Assembly (NCBI GenBank): GCA_947365485.1
Contig: CANAXK010000087.1
Span: 1 to 7,462, forward strand
DNA length: 7,462 nucleotides
Source: an uncultured bacterium
GTDB taxonomy: Bacteria > Cyanobacteriota > Vampirovibrionia > Gastranaerophilales > Gastranaerophilaceae
Direction: 5' to 3'
The notes below the pieces were generated by a model, which saw only the letters and a program-made list of their open reading frames with translations, was not told the DNA's origin and ran no database searches. A program made the translations under genes and the position numbers. Every line of letters starts with the position of its first letter. Position 1 is the first letter of the stretch. Shown one piece after another: positions 5,260 through 7,462 of this stretch.

Positions 5260-6147
5260 ATGAGAAAATTTATTGTATTTACACTTCTATTCTTGACTAT
5301 CGCACAAACAGGATTCGCAGCAGAGGTGCCGTTTTTCAAGCTTCGTGCTGAAAGCAATGATACCCGCGAGATAAAATCGCTGCTAAATTCGCAGGTGAAA
5401 TTTGCTAATAAAACAGATTTTGATAAATTCATCGCAACATACGATAAACACTATGTTAACGGCGACGGCTTTGACTTGGAAACATATTCAAGCCTCGTAA
5501 AAGATATCTGGAAAACCTATGACAAGATAGAATACGGAATAAAAATTAAAAATATTACCGTAAACAGTGATAATTCCGCAATCGCAGAACTTGTAGAAAC
5601 ATCTTATGCTGATATACCGGTTTCTGCAGCAATGGACGGAATCCTGAAAAGCGAAGCAAACAGTGTTTACTACCTGAAAAAAGTCAACGGCGAATGGAGA
5701 GTGACCTCTGATTCAGTAATAAGTGAGACAACTTCCATGCTTTACGGCGAAGCAAGAAATCTTGATATAAAACTCACTGCGCCGACCCAGATTCCGGCTA
5801 ACACCGAATACACTGCATCACTTGAGTTTACTCCGCCAAAAGATTATATTGCTATTGCATCAATCGCTAACGACAAGGTTGAATACCCGCAGAAACAGGC
5901 AAAAGAAGTGTTTAGAAAGTTTCCGGAAGATAATATATTAGAAAGGCTGTTTACTTCCAACTCTGATAATGTAAACGAATACATCGTTGCTTCAATCGGG
6001 CTTACTAAAGCTGATATATGCGATTTGAGCCTTAAACTCAGCCTTACAGGTTTCGGGTACCAAATTATTAGAGTCAACGTGATTCCGCAAAACAAGTTTA
6101 TCCATAGTGAAGGATTAGAAGAAAATGAAAATGTCGAAAGCAAGTAA
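5260..6147 (+). CDS. Exported NTF2-like plus beta-sandwich protein of unknown function
   Basis: A 295-residue exported protein of no named family that I recognise. Residues 1-21 are a Sec signal peptide (MRK, hydrophobic core, TGFAA cleavage region) with no lipobox. Residues about 35-163 have the helix-then-sheet pattern of an NTF2/SnoaL-like domain, including DFDKFIATYDKHYVNGDGF (53-71), a strand NSAIAELVETSY (105-116) and VYYLKKVNGEWRV (136-148), the typical 'y.l.k.dG.Wrv' strand. Residues about 168-277 look like an Ig-like or beta-sandwich module (LDIKLTAPTQIPANTEYTA, 168-186). The C terminus is acidic. It should act in the periplasm; NTF2-like folds often bind small ligands or serve as scaffolds, so activity cannot be named. 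The ATG at 5260 is chosen over an in-frame TTG at 5242 because it begins the signal peptide and lies just beyond a TATAAT. The gene overlaps lspA by 23 nt. Confidence 0.88.
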   Translation: MRKFIVFTLLFLTIAQTGFAAEVPFFKLRAESNDTREIKSLLNSQVKFANKTDFDKFIATYDKHYVNGDGFDLETYSSLVKDIWKTYDKIEYGIKIKNITVNSDNSAIAELVETSYADIPVSAAMDGILKSEANSVYYLKKVNGEWRVTSDSVISETTSMLYGEARNLDIKLTAPTQIPANTEYTASLEFTPPKDYIAIASIANDKVEYPQKQAKEVFRKFPEDNILERLFTSNSDNVNEYIVASIGLTKADICDLSLKLSLTGFGYQIIRVNVIPQNKFIHSEGLEENENVESK

Positions 6148-6592
6148 AATTACATATTTTGTTGTTTCAGTTATATTTTTTATACTGTTCGACATGTACT
6201 TTTCAAACCTATTGTTAAAATACTCTGAAAGTATAGAGGGTAATTCTGTTTTCGATATAATATCTGTCCAAAATTCAGGTGCTGCTTTTAGTATCCTGCA
6301 GGATTCAAGAATGTTTCTTATATGCTTTTCAGCTCTTGCAATACTCGGGATTTCGGCTTATCTTATAAAACACATAAAAAATGCTTCTGTGTTTGGGGTA
6401 TTTTGGACATCAATGCTTGTTTCAGGAATCTTCTGCAACATGTACGAAAGAATTTCTTTAGGGTATGTTAGAGACTTTTTCAAACTAAACTTCGTTAACT
6501 TTCCGGTATTTAATATTTCAGATATATTTATTAATATAAGCGTGTTTGCAATTGTGTTAATAATTATAAAACACAGCTTTTCAAAAGCTTAA
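6125..6592 (+). CDS. lspA: Lipoprotein signal peptidase (signal peptidase II), divergent
   Basis: An inner-membrane aspartyl protease that removes signal peptides from diacylglyceryl-modified prolipoproteins. The 155-residue length is normal and four hydrophobic membrane segments are visible (about 10-26, 62-82, 88-105, 132-149). Conserved blocks are QNSGAAFSIL (49-58, usually NxGAAFGIL), NMYER (105-109, usually NLIDR), YVRDFF (114-119) and FNISD (129-133, usually FNxAD). The catalytic aspartate pair is retained as D117 and D133. The first family motif (usually DQxxK) is eroded to D23-MYFSN, and the GG/GN turns are altered, so this is a divergent copy. The ATG at 6125 has a GAAGGA (6109-6114) 10 nt upstream; ATG 6131 is an alternative. 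It starts inside the preceding gene, indicating translational coupling, and ends at a strong terminator. Function is likely because the dyad is intact. Confidence 0.9.
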   Translation: MKMSKASKITYFVVSVIFFILFDMYFSNLLLKYSESIEGNSVFDIISVQNSGAAFSILQDSRMFLICFSALAILGISAYLIKHIKNASVFGVFWTSMLVSGIFCNMYERISLGYVRDFFKLNFVNFPVFNISDIFINISVFAIVLIIIKHSFSKA

Positions 6593-6622
6593 AAAAAGGG
6601 AGACATTTGTCTCCCTTTTTTT
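6591..6622. terminator. Bidirectional intrinsic terminator between lspA and the S74 gene
   Basis: AAAAAAAGGGAGAC (6591-6604) pairs with GTCTCCCTTTTTTT (6609-6622) around an ATTT loop (6605-6608). The GC core is GGGAGAC/GTCTCCC, with seven T after it on the plus strand and seven T after it on the minus strand. It can therefore end lspA transcripts and those of the opposing gene. Its arms contain the last two bases of the lspA stop and two bases of the S74 gene stop. Confidence 0.92.
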
Positions 6623-7462
6623 ATTTCTCCAGCTTTTCGATTCTTTCAATCAGATTCTGGTTTTGTTTTTGAAGCTCGGTAATTATCTTTTGCTGGTTTG
6701 CAATAATTTCATCCTGCGAGTGGTTCTTGGAGTCCAGCTCCTTTATTGCATTTATTACTGCATAGAATATGTCCTCGATTCTAATTTTCAGGAACCCTTT
6801 TTCATCCTTTGTAACCGCAGATGGGAATACTTTTTGCAAATCCTGCGCAATTACACCGACATGAGGAGTCTTGGCTTCGTCATTTTTGTAGGTGTAATGA
6901 TAGAACTCTAACTTTTTGAGCGCTTCAAGCCCGTCTATGTATTTGTTTCCGACATTCTTTAGACGGCGGTCGGAATAGTAATTTCTCCATAAAGTATACA
7001 ACCCATCGTTGTATCCGTTCTGGTCTAAAGCCTGAAAAGTCTTTGCTGTGTCACCGCCATCAGATATGGCACAGGAGAGGTGCCCTTTGTTCCTGTAATG
7101 CAGACCTGTTTGATAAGATGTTCCTGCGCCGTTTAGAAGCACGTTTTTGCCTACAACGAGATTTCCTGGGATAAAGACTGTGTAATCAGCTGTTCCGAGG
7201 GTAATCACGTTATTGCCGTTTGTAGTAACGCTAGCACCAATTGCAACGGAGTTGGTGCCTAAGGCTCTGGCGCTGCTGCCTATTGCAATGCTGTTTTGAC
7301 CGGTGGCATTTGTCGCAACGCTGGAACTTGAGCCTATAGCAATTGCTCCTGGTTTGCTAGCCTTAGCTTTGCTGCCGAGCGCAAGAGAAAGCTCTTCGGT
7401 TGAATTAGCCCCATACCCAATAGCAATAGACTTGTTGGCACTAGCTTTAGTAAGATTTTCCA
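6621..7462 (-). CDS. YadA-head-repeat fibre/adhesin with C-terminal S74 self-cleaving chaperone (5' partial)
   Basis: The frame is open from the window edge (7462) to TAA at 6623-6621, so at least 280 C-terminal residues are visible and the start lies outside. A GTG at 7208-7206 is not a start: it is the Val of a repeat unit. The N-terminal visible part has 14-residue YadA-like head repeats, then an ITLGTADYTVFIPGNLVV linker as in phage tail fibres, then a Peptidase S74 (endosialidase intramolecular chaperone) domain. Numbering from that GTG, the cleavage motif is Y78-S79-DRRL-K84, with S79 and K84 matching the Ser-Lys dyad of this family; cleavage before S79 would release about 117 residues. 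GVIAQDLQKVFPSAV (118-132) is a second S74 hallmark. Residues about 155-195 are a heptad-rich coiled coil. Such domains drive trimer folding of beta-helical fibres. It is probably surface-exposed; a prophage tail fibre is possible, but no other phage gene is in view. Confidence 0.9.
   Translation of the reverse strand, partial: ENLTKASANKSIAIGYGANSTEELSLALGSKAKASKPGAIAIGSSSSVATNATGQNSIAIGSSARALGTNSVAIGASVTTNGNNVITLGTADYTVFIPGNLVVGKNVLLNGAGTSYQTGLHYRNKGHLSCAISDGGDTAKTFQALDQNGYNDGLYTLWRNYYSDRRLKNVGNKYIDGLEALKKLEFYHYTYKNDEAKTPHVGVIAQDLQKVFPSAVTKDEKGFLKIRIEDIFYAVINAIKELDSKNHSQDEIIANQQKIITELQKQNQNLIERIEKLEK
7194..7430 (-). repeat. Six YadA-head-type repeats in 14-residue register
   Basis: Motifs SIAIG, SLALG, AIAIG, SIAIG, SVAIG and VITLG begin at codons 7430, 7388, 7346, 7292, 7250 and 7208. 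Successive spacings are 14, 14, 18, 14 and 14 residues, so one unit has a four-residue insertion. This is the spacing and SxAxG core of trimeric left-handed beta-roll heads. The array may continue past the window edge. Confidence 0.88.

Noticed and set aside
5844..6143. Minus-strand open frame opposite the NTF2-like gene
   Set aside because: Antisense shadow without a ribosome site; the plus-strand frame has a signal peptide and a coupled downstream gene.
7206..7208. GTG as the start of a 195-residue S74 protein
   Set aside because: The frame stays open to the window edge with five more head-repeat units upstream, and this Val is itself part of a repeat. No ribosome site precedes it.

Overview
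The window reads as an AT-rich bacterial chromosome segment with a two-membrane (Gram-negative-type) envelope. Signs of this are several Sec-exported proteins, a lipoprotein signal peptidase, and a YadA-like/S74 fibre protein. My best guess for the organism is a gut Vampirovibrionia ('Melainabacteria', Gastranaerophilales-like) lineage. That rests on protein style (pheS without pheT beside it, two-subunit serine dehydratase, short exported orphan proteins, a partial protein with a 'PAFGAK' N-terminal segment). It is inference, not proof.

Layout. Positions 1-644 (+) hold the 3' part of an unrecognised gene whose C-terminal half looks like a minimal, degenerate protein-kinase fold. pheS follows at 703-1737 (+), then an exported M48-type zinc metalloprotease (1776-2480) and a short exported protein of unknown function (2488-3006). 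These end tail to tail, with one base between stop codons, against a minus-strand operon. Read 5' to 3', that operon is: a stand-alone receiver-domain response regulator (5146-4538), sdaAB (4536-3886) and sdaAA (3883-3008). Gaps of 1 and 2 nt imply translational coupling. The two sda products form an iron-sulfur L-serine dehydratase that deaminates serine to pyruvate and ammonia.

The only sizeable intergenic control region (5147-5259) separates the response regulator from a plus-strand pair: an exported NTF2-like/beta-sandwich protein (5260-6147) and an overlapping, divergent lspA (6125-6592). It carries an extended -10 promoter on the minus strand, a perfect 7-bp inverted repeat, and a TATAAT so close to the plus-strand ATG that a leaderless mRNA is likely. 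A strong A/T-flanked hairpin (6591-6622) can terminate both lspA and the minus-strand gene facing it. That last gene (6621 to beyond 7462) is the C-terminal part of a fibre or adhesin with 14-residue YadA-head repeats and a self-cleaving S74 intramolecular chaperone domain.

Most of the window is housekeeping or envelope biology. The points most worth a second look are the kinase-like protein with Cys in the usual Lys position, the receiver/serine-dehydratase operon, the divergent promoter region, and the adhesin/chaperone fusion. No RNA genes, CRISPR arrays, insertion sequences or attachment sites were seen. No intergenic stretch exceeds 120 bases.
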